Part shown: positions 34,878 through 46,383 of the stretch, piece by piece
Numbering within the stretch: the first letter of the stretch is position 1
Layout: each line of letters begins with the position of its first letter
Origin: Candidatus Tumulicola scandinaviensis
Lineage (GTDB): Bacteria; Vulcanimicrobiota; Vulcanimicrobiia; Vulcanimicrobiales; Vulcanimicrobiaceae
NCBI GenBank assembly: GCA_003140835.1
Contig: PLLA01000062.1
Span: forward strand, 1 to 55,184
Direction: 5' to 3'
DNA: 55,184 nucleotides
Program-made: the position numbers and the translations under genes
The notes under the pieces: model-generated
What the model was told of the DNA's origin: nothing
Databases searched by the model: none
Seen by the model: only the letters and a program-made list of their open reading frames with translations

Positions 34878-35740
34878 CTACGGTGGCGAACTCGCCGGCG
34901 GCGCTAACACGCTTTCGACTTCTTGCGCGTGTTGCGGGAAGGCCCGCTCGTCGAAAAGCCACGCAGGCAGCGATGCTGGAAATTGCATCGTTTGAACCGT
35001 CGCTTCGAAACGCAGACGCGTGCCTGAGGCTGGGGGCTCCCAGGTCCAAATTCGATGGATGACCAGCCAATAGGGTCCGACTTGGCCGAAGTCCTCCAGG
35101 GCGTAAGTCTCCTCGAGGGCCTCCCGCGGCATCGGTTTATACCTGCCTTGAATGATCGCCCGCAGAATCTGATTCGTCGACGAGTCGATCCACAGCTCGC
35201 GCAAGTTGTGCTTCAAGGGTCGGAGTGCGGCCGCAGCGTCAGATGGTAGATCGCTCCGCCGGTCTTGTTCGCGACGGTCCCGGCGAGTACGATGTCGTAC
35301 GCCGGTTTTTCGACGGCGACGACGTCGGCGATGACCTTGAGATCTGACAAATCGGGAAGCATGTTCGCTGCGGACGGCTCGGGCGAAGGCTGGGCTGCCG
35401 GGCGGATACTGCGCGCGACCTGCCAGGTATCCGGCGCGAAGAACGACGGGCCGATGACGATCTCGCGGTGACCCGGCTCCAAAAAGACGCATTCGCGACG
35501 GTTAACCGAGTCGAACGCCGTGCGATAGTGACTCTCGTCGGCCGCCACTTCCTGACCGCGCGGCAACGCCGTAACGGTCATCATCTGTTTTTCGGTAACG
35601 GTGATGAACGCAGGTTGATCGAGCGTCGCGAGCTTCCGCATCGCGGCCGCGTAGATCGCGTAAGGATCGGTGCTCGATGTTGGGGCCGGTGATTCAGGGG
35701 CCGGCAATGCGAGCGCTGCTATCAGGACGAGTGCGAGCAC
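34878..35740 (-). pseudogene. Secreted protein of unknown function, frameshifted
   Basis: Starts at GTG 35740 with a signal peptide ('LALVLIAALALPAPESPAPT'). The body includes 'YAIYAAAMRKLATLDQPAFI', 'GHREIVIGPSFF' and 'KPAYDIVLAGTVANKTGGAI'. At GGG on the plus strand (35217-35219) the frame breaks; one more C on the minus strand joins 'LTLRPHSDP' to 'LKHNLRELWIDSSTNQILRA'. The corrected protein has about 287 residues and ends in a strand-rich region ('YWLVIHRIWTWEPP'). The outline resembles exported proteins measuring lipid- or substrate-like ligands, but I assign no family. Confidence 0.65.
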
Positions 35741-35803
35741 AATTCAGGTTTTCTTCATCCTTCCCGCGTACCTTCGACGAGTCACTTTCACCGGAGGATA
35801 ACC

Positions 35804-37039
35804 ATGCATCGTTTGGCGAGGCCGCGCATTGCCGGCCCCAGTTTCGTTCTCGGTATCGCGGTACTCGCCGCTTGTTCGGGAAGCGGAGGTGCCGGGTCCG
35901 GCGCCTCGATCCCCGGCAGCCCGGTTTCCATGAACGGAAATCACCGGGCGTCGCGCGGCAGCGTCGGGCTCGGCAAGATTCTGTCGACTAAAGACGGCGG
36001 TCAGGTCTACGGGTTCGACGTCGATCAGAACGGCACCGACGGCGTGCTGGCGTCGGCCGCCGACACGTCCAAGCCGGGCATCTACAAAGTGTCGGTCGAA
36101 ACGTTCGACCAAAACACCGGTGCCATCACCAAATCGTTCGCGAACTTTACCGGCAAGAAGAACTCGTACGGCGTCGACGGGATTTTCGCCGGCGACGTCG
36201 GCCTGGTGACCCATTATATCGAGCCCAAAGGCAGCATTTTCGCTATTCGCAAATATCAAACGATGAATCCGGTGACCTCCGAGCAGTTTACCGGAAAGTG
36301 GACGCCGCCGGTCGCCGACGTCGACGTCCAGCAGGGCGCCGAAAACCAATCCACCAGCACCAGCGTGCTGTTCGCCATCGAACTCAAAGACCAAGACAAG
36401 CCTGACCTGTTCGTGTCGAACGTCGCCGCCAATACGTTCAGTAACGTGATCCATCTCGATCCGAACTTGTTCGGCGGCGCGGATGGCCCGCGACTCGGGC
36501 AATACACGGCCGGCAACGAAGCCGTGATCGCGCTTTCGCCCGACGCCGGCCGCGTCGGCGGCATCCCGCCGGTCAACGTCCTGATCGACTTGCAAACCGG
36601 TAAGCAGACGCAGTTCGAAGGCTATAACCAAGGCACGTTCGGTGCCGGCTCGGTCAACGGTATGGCGGTCGATCCGAACATCGGCGTCGAAGCGACCACG
36701 ACCGAGTTGAACGCGCAAGTCGAGTTCTACGACGTCACCAAGAAAACGGGGATCGCGGCCGTGCAGCTGCCGTGTACCGGGAACGCCAGCCAGGGGAACA
36801 GCGGCGCCGGGGTCACCGTCGATCCGGTGAACAAGCTGTTCTTAGTGACCGATCCGTTCTATTGCAACGGCAGCCAGGGCAGCGCGCTCGTCATCTACGA
36901 CGAACAGGGCAATCTGGTCGAAACGATTACCGGTTTTACGTTCGCGATCGCCGAGCCGCCGGTAGCGATCAACCCCTCCAAGCGGATGGGCTGGGCGTTC
37001 GGGCCGAAGTTTAGCCAGCTGCAGCAATTCTTCTACTAA
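35804..37039 (+). CDS. Beta-propeller-like lipoprotein
   Basis: A 411-residue lipoprotein with GGAGG upstream and the lipobox 'VLGIAVLAAC'. Repeating segments include 'GGQVYGFDVDQNGTDGVLAS', 'DKPDLFVSNVAANTFSNVIH', 'GSVNGMAVDPNIGVEATTTE' and 'GAGVTVDPVNKLFLVTDPFY', consistent with a seven-bladed propeller. It is the first intact gene of the more GC-rich stretch that runs to 44 kb. It is a single gene followed by a 70-base gap and the sugar operon. Confidence 0.75.
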   Translation: MHRLARPRIAGPSFVLGIAVLAACSGSGGAGSGASIPGSPVSMNGNHRASRGSVGLGKILSTKDGGQVYGFDVDQNGTDGVLASAADTSKPGIYKVSVETFDQNTGAITKSFANFTGKKNSYGVDGIFAGDVGLVTHYIEPKGSIFAIRKYQTMNPVTSEQFTGKWTPPVADVDVQQGAENQSTSTSVLFAIELKDQDKPDLFVSNVAANTFSNVIHLDPNLFGGADGPRLGQYTAGNEAVIALSPDAGRVGGIPPVNVLIDLQTGKQTQFEGYNQGTFGAGSVNGMAVDPNIGVEATTTELNAQVEFYDVTKKTGIAAVQLPCTGNASQGNSGAGVTVDPVNKLFLVTDPFYCNGSQGSALVIYDEQGNLVETITGFTFAIAEPPVAINPSKRMGWAFGPKFSQLQQFFY

Positions 37040-37109
37040 CCTCCTAGGCTCGCAGAGCCGTTTGCCGAACCGCTCCGGTCCGGGCTAAGTCTCGGTGAGG
37101 AGCGGGGAA

Positions 37110-37973
37110 ATGATTCGCGCGAACGTGCGCACGGCGGCCGTTATGGCCGCCGCGCTGGTATGCTCGGTCCCGGGCGCGGCCGGAGCGCTGGAGCGCATCC
37201 CGTTTGCCGCCGACGGCGGAGCGATTCGGGTGCAGGGAACCGTCAACGGACAGCCGGTTCCGATGCTCGTCGATCTCGGCGCCGGCGTCGACGTTCTCTC
37301 GGAAAAAGTGGGAACGCGTGCGGTCGACGTCTCCGGCAAGTTCGTCACGCTAAGCCTGACCGGCCAGCGCGTCGACCTCCCCATCGGCACCGTGGTGTCG
37401 ATGGCGCTCGGAGAGTTCAAAGTCGATAGCCGGACCGTCGGAATCTGGAGCGGACTCGACGGAAGCGGCGTCGACGGATTGATTTCGGCGTCGGCATTTC
37501 GCGACGTGGCGACCACCTTCGACTTTCGGGCCCACGAACTGCTGATCGAAGACGCCGTGACCTATGCCGAGCGCAAGCGCTTTGCCGCTCGCATCCCGCT
37601 GTTTTTGCAAGACGAACTCGGCATTGCGGTTGGGGTTTTCGCGCGCTTCGATTTCGGGAACGGACAGACCGGTCTGTGCGTCGTCGACACCGGCACGCAA
37701 GACATCATGCTCGATCGCCGCTTTGCGAAAAAGCTCGGCGTGAACCTCGCCGATCCGAGTCTCAAGAGCGTGAAAACCCGGCTCGGGCAAGGGCTCTCCG
37801 CGACGATTCCGTCGCTCACCATCATCGGCGCCTCCGACTCGACGATGCAGCGGCCGAACGTCGTGTTCGAGAACTTGGTCTACGATTGCAACGTCGGAAC
37901 CGAGTACTGGGCGAACAAGGTCTTTACGTTAGACATCTTGCAGCGCGTCATGTACGTCGCGCCCCCCGCGTGA
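37110..37973 (+). CDS. Exported retropepsin-like aspartic protease
   Basis: A 287-residue protein with a signal peptide ('AAVMAAALVCSVPGAAGA') and GAGGAG upstream. Two aspartic-protease-like lobes are visible: 'VNGQPVPMLVDLGAGVDVLS' and 'GLCVVDTGTQDIMLDRRFAK'. The second has the usual DTG; the first has DLG in place of DTG or DSG, so catalytic competence is unsure. Each lobe is followed by the expected hydrophobic-Gly segment ('GVDGLISASAF'). Its stop overlaps the CHAD start (GTGA), which ties it to the operon that follows. Confidence 0.8.
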   Translation: MIRANVRTAAVMAAALVCSVPGAAGALERIPFAADGGAIRVQGTVNGQPVPMLVDLGAGVDVLSEKVGTRAVDVSGKFVTLSLTGQRVDLPIGTVVSMALGEFKVDSRTVGIWSGLDGSGVDGLISASAFRDVATTFDFRAHELLIEDAVTYAERKRFAARIPLFLQDELGIAVGVFARFDFGNGQTGLCVVDTGTQDIMLDRRFAKKLGVNLADPSLKSVKTRLGQGLSATIPSLTIIGASDSTMQRPNVVFENLVYDCNVGTEYWANKVFTLDILQRVMYVAPPA

Positions 37974-38787
37974 TCGGAGACCACTTCAAAACCATCTTCG
38001 GAACGCACGTCGTCGATCTGGTTCGTCTCGACGCTAAAGTTCGCGAAGGAAACGACCCCGAAGCCCTTCATGAGGCGCGGGTTGCCGTGCGCCGCCTGCG
38101 CTCGTACTTGCGCACGTTCTTGCCGGTCCTCGACGAGGTGTGGGCGTGCACCCTGCGCGAGCGGTTGGCGTGGCTCAACCAACTTTTCGCCGAGGCCCGC
38201 GATCTCGACGTCCTCGTCGACATGCTCGACCGCCGGGCGGCCGCCGCTCAACCGGAGAGCGTCGCGCTCCCGAACGGCGTGCTCGAGCGGCTCCACGCCG
38301 AGCGCGACCAACGCCACGCGGCGGTACGGGCGGCATTGCGCGAGCCGCACTACCTCTCGCTGCTCGAAGAAATCGTCGCCGCCGCTCGTTACCCGCAGCT
38401 CAACCAGCGTGCCCTCGAGCCGGTGCGCGACGGTATGCACGCCTTGCTCGCCGACGTGTGGAAGCGCGCGCGCAAACCCGTTCGCAAATACGGCCGCTCG
38501 CCCGACGACGCCCAGTTGCACGAGATCCGAATTAAGACCAAACACGTCCGCTACGCGGCCGAATGTTTCGAGCCGCTGGCCGGCAAACGCGCGAAGGTCT
38601 TGGCGCGACACGCCGAGCGTCTGCAGACGGTGCTCGGGCAACAGCACGATGGGGTGATGGCGGTCGTTCGCCTGCGCGAGTTTCCCGACGTGCCCGCCGA
38701 GGCCATCGATGCCCCCAAACGAATTCGCTGGCGACGCATTTGGCGCAAGATGTGCGCCGCCTACCGCCGGCTGAAGAAGAACGGCCG

Positions 38788-38791
<4 letters not shown>
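37970..38791 (+). CDS. CHAD-domain protein
   Basis: A 273-residue helical protein starting at GTG 37970, overlapping the previous stop by four bases. It shows the CHAD signature of conserved histidines and basic helices: 'ALHEARVAVRRLRSYLRTF' near the start, 'FAEARDLDVLVDML' in the middle, and 'LHEIRIKTKHVRYAAECFEP' and 'LQTVLGQQHDG' in the second half. CHAD domains bind inorganic polyphosphate and are found on polyphosphate granules. Its stop overlaps the glucosidase start (TTGA). In this operon it may bring polyphosphate to the kinase encoded two genes downstream. Confidence 0.92.
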
Positions 38792-41510
<2,719 letters not shown>

Positions 41511-41514
<4 letters not shown>

Positions 41515-42182
41515 ACGTCCTCAGTATCGACGTCGGCGGGACGCACGTGAAGATTCTCGCGACCGGCCAACCCGAGCGGCGCGAGTTTGCGTCCAGCCCT
41601 AAGCTCACCGCGCAGCAGATGGTCGCTGCGGTGAAGAAGCTGGCCGCCGATTGGAGCTACGAGGCCGTTGCCATCGGCTTCCCCGGCCCGGTGCTCCACG
41701 GAATGCCAGCCGCCGAACCGCACAATCTTGGGAAGGGATGGGTGGGGTTCGATTTCGCTGCCGCTTTCGGGCGCCCGGTAAAGATGCTGAACGACGCGGC
41801 GATGCAGGCGCTGGGAAGTTATCGCGGCGGCAAGATGTTGTTCTTAGGCCTCGGTACGGGGCTCGGCACCGCGCTGATCGTCGACAGCGTCGTCGAACCG
41901 ATGGAGCTGGCCCACCTTCCCTATAAGAAGGCGACCTACGAAGACTACGTCGGGGTGCGCGCGCTCGAATGCCGCGGCAAGCGCAAGTGGCGAAAAGACG
42001 TCGCCGCCGTGGTCGCGTTGCTTTCGGCGGCCTTCGAGCCCGACGACGTTGTCATCGGCGGCGGCAACATAAAGAAACTTGGGGAGTTGCCCGCGCATGT
42101 GCGCGCCGGCGACAACGCCGACGCCTTTACGGGCGGTTTCCGTCTTTGGCAGGGAGCGACGGTTGCCTCAGCCGCCGAATGA
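41511..42182 (+). CDS. ROK-family glucokinase, resembling polyphosphate glucokinase
   Basis: A 223-residue kinase starting at GTG 41511, overlapping the glucosidase stop. The phosphate-binding loop is 'IDVGGTHVKIL'; the sugar-binding region is 'AIGFPGPV' and 'MLNDAAMQALG' with catalytic Asp; the second phosphate loop is 'LGLGTGLGTALIVDS', then 'VVEPMELAHLPY'. Short length and the 'LGTGxGxAL...E.AHL' pattern match polyphosphate-dependent glucokinases better than ATP-only ROK kinases, but donor specificity cannot be settled by eye. It would phosphorylate glucose released by the upstream enzyme. Confidence 0.85.
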
Positions 42183-43113
42183 AGTCGCCGCGCTGCGCGA
42201 GCGCATGGCCTCTGATGCGAAGCTCGACCGCAGCTATTTCGCCTTGCTGATCGTCGCCGCGATCATGGCCAGCCTCGGCTTGGAACAAAACAGCGCGGCC
42301 ACCATCATCGGCGCCATGGTCGTCGCACCGGTGATGTTGCCGATTCGCGCGCTGGGTTTTGGGTTTCTGCGATTCGAATGGCCGCTGATTCTGCGATCGC
42401 TGGTGACGCTGGCGGTAAGTTGCGTCATCGTGATTGCAATCGGCATCGTCTTGGGCCGCTTCTCCGGTCGCGCCGATTTTGGTACGGAAATCCTGTCGCG
42501 GACCAGCGTCACGTTCCTCGGTTTGGGCGTCGCGCTCGCGGGCGGTTCGCTTGCGGCGCTGTCGCGCGTCTGGAAAGACTCAAAGATCACCGATTCGCTG
42601 ATCGGCGTCGGCATTTCGGTGGCGCTGATTCCACCCCTGTGCACGATCGGCATCACGTTTGCATACGGGGCCCTGCACGACGGCGTCGGCGCGGCGCTCA
42701 TATTCCTGACCAACCTCGTGGGCATTGCGCTCGCGGGCATGTTGGTGTTTTGGATGACCGGGTATGGCGCGCGCGAACGGTGGCGCGCCGTTGCGGGGCT
42801 GACGATCTTCGTGATACTGCTCGCCGGCATCGCACCGGTCTTGGGCGACACCGGCCTCAAGGCTCGCGAACTCAACAACGTCAGAGCGTTCGTGGCCGCC
42901 AACGTCACGCAGTACCTGCCGGCGGTCGTTTCAGTCGAGTCGACCACGATGTCGTGGGCGACGACGCCTTCCGAAATCGTCGTGACCGTGCGGTCGACCG
43001 GACAACCGAGCCGCGCGCAGGTCCAGGCGTTCAACGGCGCCATCAATCGCAGCACCGGCCTGTCGTCGCGCCTGACGGTCGTGGCCGAGCCGGCAACCAC
43101 CGTCACTCCCTAG
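42163..43113 (+). CDS. DUF389 membrane protein
   Basis: A 316-residue integral membrane protein. TTG 42163 is chosen as the start because AGGGAG lies six bases upstream and overlaps the kinase gene by 20 bases; an ATG at 42205 is the alternative. The DUF389 core is clear: '[20 protein letters not shown]', '[20 protein letters not shown]', and later '[20 protein letters not shown]'. About six helices are followed by a soluble C-terminal domain. Members are membrane proteins of unknown transport role. Its place between glucokinase and pgi suggests involvement in sugar or phosphate handling. Confidence 0.85.
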   Translation: MPQPPNEVAALRERMASDAKLDRSYFALLIVAAIMASLGLEQNSAATIIGAMVVAPVMLPIRALGFGFLRFEWPLILRSLVTLAVSCVIVIAIGIVLGRFSGRADFGTEILSRTSVTFLGLGVALAGGSLAALSRVWKDSKITDSLIGVGISVALIPPLCTIGITFAYGALHDGVGAALIFLTNLVGIALAGMLVFWMTGYGARERWRAVAGLTIFVILLAGIAPVLGDTGLKARELNNVRAFVAANVTQYLPAVVSVESTTMSWATTPSEIVVTVRSTGQPSRAQVQAFNGAINRSTGLSSRLTVVAEPATTVTP

Positions 43114-43148
43114 GAGTCTGTCGTGAAGGACGAAAGGACGCGACGTAT

Positions 43149-44792
43149 ATGACGACCGCAGTCGACTCGAGCCCTCAAACGCCCGCATGGGCGGCGCTCG
43201 CCAAACACTACGAAACGCTCCGCGACGTGCATTTGCGCGACTTGTTCGCACAGGATCTGTCGCGCGGGCAACGCCTGACGCTCGAGGCTGCCGGCATCTA
43301 TCTCGACTACTCCAAAAACCGAATTACCGACGAAACCCTTCGGCTGCTGATGCGGCTCGCCGAAGAGGCCGGGCTGCGTGAGCGCATCGATGCGATGTTC
43401 CGTGGCGACAAGATCAACGTGTCGGAACGCCGCGCGGTGCTGCACGTCGCTCTGCGCGCTCCCAAGAGCGAATCCATCATCGTGGAGGGCCAAGACGTCG
43501 TCCCGGCGGTCCACGCCGTGCTCGACAAAATGGCCGGCTTCTCCACGCGCGTACGCAGCGGCACGTGGCGCGGCCACACCGGTAAACGCATCGTCAACGT
43601 CGTCAACGTCGGGATCGGCGGCTCCGATCTCGGGCCGGTCATGGCCTACGAAGCGCTTAAACACTACAGCGACCGCAGCATGACGTTCCGCTTCGTCTCG
43701 AACGTCGACGGCACCGATTTCGCGGAAGCCGTGCGCGATCTCGACCCCGCCGAGACGCTGTTCGTCATCTCGTCGAAAACCTTTACGACGCTCGAGACGA
43801 TGACCAACGCGCACACCGCCCGCGCGTGGATGTTGGCCGGTCTCGGCGGCGACGAAACCGCCGTCGCCAAACACTTCGTTGCCGTCTCTACCAACGCCGC
43901 GGAAGTCTCGAAGTTCGGCATCGACACCGCCAACATGTTCGAGTTCTGGGACTGGGTCGGCGGCCGCTACTCCATGGATTCAGCGATTGGTCTGTCGACG
44001 ATGATCGCCATCGGACCAGAGAATTTCCGTTCTATGTTATCCGGTTTCCACTCGATGGACGTGCACTTCCGCACTACGCCGTTTGAGAAAAATATTCCGG
44101 TACTGATGGGCCTGTTGACCCTGTGGTACACCGATTTCTTCGATGCGCAGACGGTTGCGGTGTTGCCATACGAGCAATATCTGAAACGCTTTCCCGCCTA
44201 CTTGCAGCAGTTAACGATGGAATCGAACGGTAAACATGTAACTCTCGAAGGCGCACATGTGGACTACGAGACGGGCCCGGTCTACTGGGGAGAACCCGGA
44301 ACCAACGGACAGCACTCGTTTTATCAACTGATCCACCAGGGCACGCGCCTGATTCCCTGCGACTTCATCGGCTTTTCGAAATCGCTGAACCCGCTGGGCC
44401 GCCACCACGACATGCTGATGGCGAATGTATTTGCGCAGGCCGAGGCGCTGGCGTTCGGCAAGACGGCGGAGCAGGTAAAGGCCGAAGGCACGCCTGACTG
44501 GCTGGTGCCGCATCGCGTCTTCGAGGGCAACCGTCCGTCGAATACGATCCTTGCCGACAAGCTCACGCCGGAAGTGCTGGGCAAACTCGTCGCTCTCTAC
44601 GAGCACAGCGTATTTACGCAAGGCACGATTTGGCAGATCAACTCTTTCGATCAATGGGGCGTCGAACTGGGCAAGGCGCTTGCGCAGCGCATCATTCCGG
44701 AGCTTGAGGGCCCGAGTGAGCCGGCATTGAGTCACGACAGCTCAACAAACAACCTCATCGAGCGCTACAGGAGAGAGAAGGAGGGCGCATGA
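43149..44792 (+). CDS. pgi: Glucose-6-phosphate isomerase
   Basis: A 547-residue cytoplasmic isomerase converting glucose 6-phosphate to fructose 6-phosphate. Landmarks: '[19 protein letters not shown]', '[16 protein letters not shown]', the first signature '[12 protein letters not shown]' and the second '[15 protein letters not shown]'. The catalytic Glu lies in '[18 protein letters not shown]'. GAAAGGA precedes the start. The first 275 codons match the base composition of the left part; from about codon 275 the codon style is that of the genes on the right. The reading frame is intact across the change. The stop overlaps the next start (ATGA). See the finding on a junction here. Confidence 0.95.
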   Translation: MTTAVDSSPQTPAWAALAKHYETLRDVHLRDLFAQDLSRGQRLTLEAAGIYLDYSKNRITDETLRLLMRLAEEAGLRERIDAMFRGDKINVSERRAVLHVALRAPKSESIIVEGQDVVPAVHAVLDKMAGFSTRVRSGTWRGHTGKRIVNVVNVGIGGSDLGPVMAYEALKHYSDRSMTFRFVSNVDGTDFAEAVRDLDPAETLFVISSKTFTTLETMTNAHTARAWMLAGLGGDETAVAKHFVAVSTNAAEVSKFGIDTANMFEFWDWVGGRYSMDSAIGLSTMIAIGPENFRSMLSGFHSMDVHFRTTPFEKNIPVLMGLLTLWYTDFFDAQTVAVLPYEQYLKRFPAYLQQLTMESNGKHVTLEGAHVDYETGPVYWGEPGTNGQHSFYQLIHQGTRLIPCDFIGFSKSLNPLGRHHDMLMANVFAQAEALAFGKTAEQVKAEGTPDWLVPHRVFEGNRPSNTILADKLTPEVLGKLVALYEHSVFTQGTIWQINSFDQWGVELGKALAQRIIPELEGPSEPALSHDSSTNNLIERYRREKEGA

Positions 44793-45718
44793 GTCCTCGT
44801 GGATACGATCGACCTCTCTACATTCTTCCATTCGATCACCGTGGTTCGTTTGAAACCAAAATGTTCGGCTGGCATGAGCCGCTTTCCGAGGACAAGACGG
44901 CGCAAATTGCGGCTGCGAAGCAAGTGATCTATGACGGATTCAAGTCAGCCATAGCGGGCGGCGTGCCGAAAGAAGATGCCGCCATTTTGGTCGATGAGCA
45001 GTTCGGCGCAGCGATTCTTCGCGACGCTCGTGCGCAGGGCCACCATTACGCTTGTCCAGCGGAGAAGAGCGGGCAAGAGGAGTTCGACTTCCAATACGGA
45101 GACGATTTCGCCGCCCACATTGAGGAATTCCAGCCGACTTTCTGCAAGGTTCTCGTGCGTTACAACCCCGAGGGCGATGGTGCTGTCAATCGGCGTCAGG
45201 CAGATCGACTGCGCAGACTGTCGTCGTACCTGCAGACATCCGGTGAAAGCTTGTTCATGTTTGAGCTGCTTGTGCCGGCCGAGAAAGCCCAAATCGACAA
45301 ACTGAATGGCGATAAGAAGGCATACGACCTGGAAATTCGCCCCCGACTTATGGTTCAGACGATACGAGAACTGCAGGATGCCCAGGTCGAACCGGACATC
45401 TGGAAGATCGAAGGATTGGACGATCCTGCGGATTGCGAGAAGATTGTTGCCGCAGCCAGACGCAATGGACGCGATAAGGTTGGATGCATCATTCTGGGCC
45501 GGGGAGAAGATGAGCAGCAGGTCCGAAAATGGTTGACTGTTGCCGCCAGCGTCGAAGGATTCATTGGTTTCGCGGTGGGAAGGACGGACTTCTGGGATCC
45601 GTTGGTTTCCTGGCACAGCGGGAAAATTACGCGCGACGCCGCCGTTGCAGAGATGGCCCGGCATTACCGCGAGTTCGTCGACATCTTTCAGAGTGTCTCG
45701 CGCAGCGTGACTAAGTGA
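44789..45718 (+). CDS. DUF2090-domain aldolase-like protein
   Basis: A 309-residue TIM-barrel protein resembling the C-terminal domain of IolC-type proteins (DUF2090, also called 2-deoxy-5-keto-gluconate 6-phosphate aldolase domain). It opens with the hallmark '[12 protein letters not shown]', continues with '[11 protein letters not shown]', '[17 protein letters not shown]', '[12 protein letters not shown]', '[17 protein letters not shown]', 'DIWKIEGLD' and '[11 protein letters not shown]'. Translationally coupled to the pgi 3' end. The exact reaction of the stand-alone form is not established; a role in sugar-phosphate aldol cleavage is inferred. Codon style matches the right part of the window. 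Confidence 0.85.
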   Translation: MSPRGYDRPLYILPFDHRGSFETKMFGWHEPLSEDKTAQIAAAKQVIYDGFKSAIAGGVPKEDAAILVDEQFGAAILRDARAQGHHYACPAEKSGQEEFDFQYGDDFAAHIEEFQPTFCKVLVRYNPEGDGAVNRRQADRLRRLSSYLQTSGESLFMFELLVPAEKAQIDKLNGDKKAYDLEIRPRLMVQTIRELQDAQVEPDIWKIEGLDDPADCEKIVAAARRNGRDKVGCIILGRGEDEQQVRKWLTVAASVEGFIGFAVGRTDFWDPLVSWHSGKITRDAAVAEMARHYREFVDIFQSVSRSVTK

Positions 45719-45871
45719 GGCGGTGGGAAGCACGGTTCAGCATTAGCTGGTTTTAGGAGTTATTGAATGTCCGATAACAGATATTCTGTATACTCGATCA
45801 AAAAATAGCGAAGACGCGGGCCAATTCCTACCCCGGTAGGTCAAATATCTCTTCCCTGCAAGGTAAATGAT
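45719..45871. other. Convergent intergenic region
   Basis: No gene. A perfect palindrome CCTACCCCGGTAGG lies at about 45829-45842, and an A-run (CAAAAAATAG) at about 45800-45809. These may mark terminators for the two convergent genes. Confidence 0.35.
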
Positions 45872-46360
45872 CTACATCTTGTAGCGGCCCATATCCTCGT
45901 CGTTCAGGCCCTCGAGCCAACCTCGCAGTTGCTCGGCCGTTGGTCCTTCAGCAGGCCCGGACGTGTTAAGTTTGGCCGATTGCATCACCTGCTCTGAGAC
46001 GTAGATTGGGCAGTCAGCGCGCAGGGCTAAAGCGATGGCATCCGACGGGCGCGCATCCACGGTGATCGGCTCGTTGTCCTGGCGCATCCACAGAATCGCA
46101 AAAAAAGTGTCATCCCTAAGCTCTGTAATCACAACCTTTTCGAGAATCCCATTCAAGTGATGGATGAGATTTCGGGTCAAATCGTGTGTCATGGGCCGTG
46201 GCGCAGCCAGTTTCTCGATCTCAATTGCGATCGCATTCGCTTCAAAGATCCCTACCCAGATTGGCATCACTGTATCTGACGCGACATCTTTCAGAACAAC
46301 GATCGGCATGTTCGTTGCCGGGTCCATCATTAATCCGCGAATCCGAACCTCAACATCCAT
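45872..46360 (-). CDS. Bifunctional nuclease-domain protein
   Basis: A 162-residue protein of the BFN domain family (PF02577): 'MPIVVLKDVASDTVMPIWVG', 'EANAIAIEIEKLAAPRPMTH', 'FFAILWM' and 'VDARPSDAIALALRADCPIY' are the characteristic blocks. Family members have been described as nucleases with DNase and RNase activity, though many are unstudied. The gene lies 23 bases downstream of miaB on the same strand, an arrangement I associate with Acidobacteriota. Confidence 0.92.
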   Translation of the reverse strand: MDVEVRIRGLMMDPATNMPIVVLKDVASDTVMPIWVGIFEANAIAIEIEKLAAPRPMTHDLTRNLIHHLNGILEKVVITELRDDTFFAILWMRQDNEPITVDARPSDAIALALRADCPIYVSEQVMQSAKLNTSGPAEGPTAEQLRGWLEGLNDEDMGRYKM

Positions 46361-46383
46361 GAGTCCCCTCTTGTGGCGTCCTA

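Noticed and set aside
35700-35820. A second background boundary near 35.8 kb
   Set aside because: The DNA to the right looks more GC-rich and intact, but the lipoprotein style continues, so a boundary cannot be argued by eye.
35744-36718. 324-codon minus-strand frame
   Set aside because: Antisense to the lipoprotein at 35804-37039; Arg/Asp/Val-rich with no motif.
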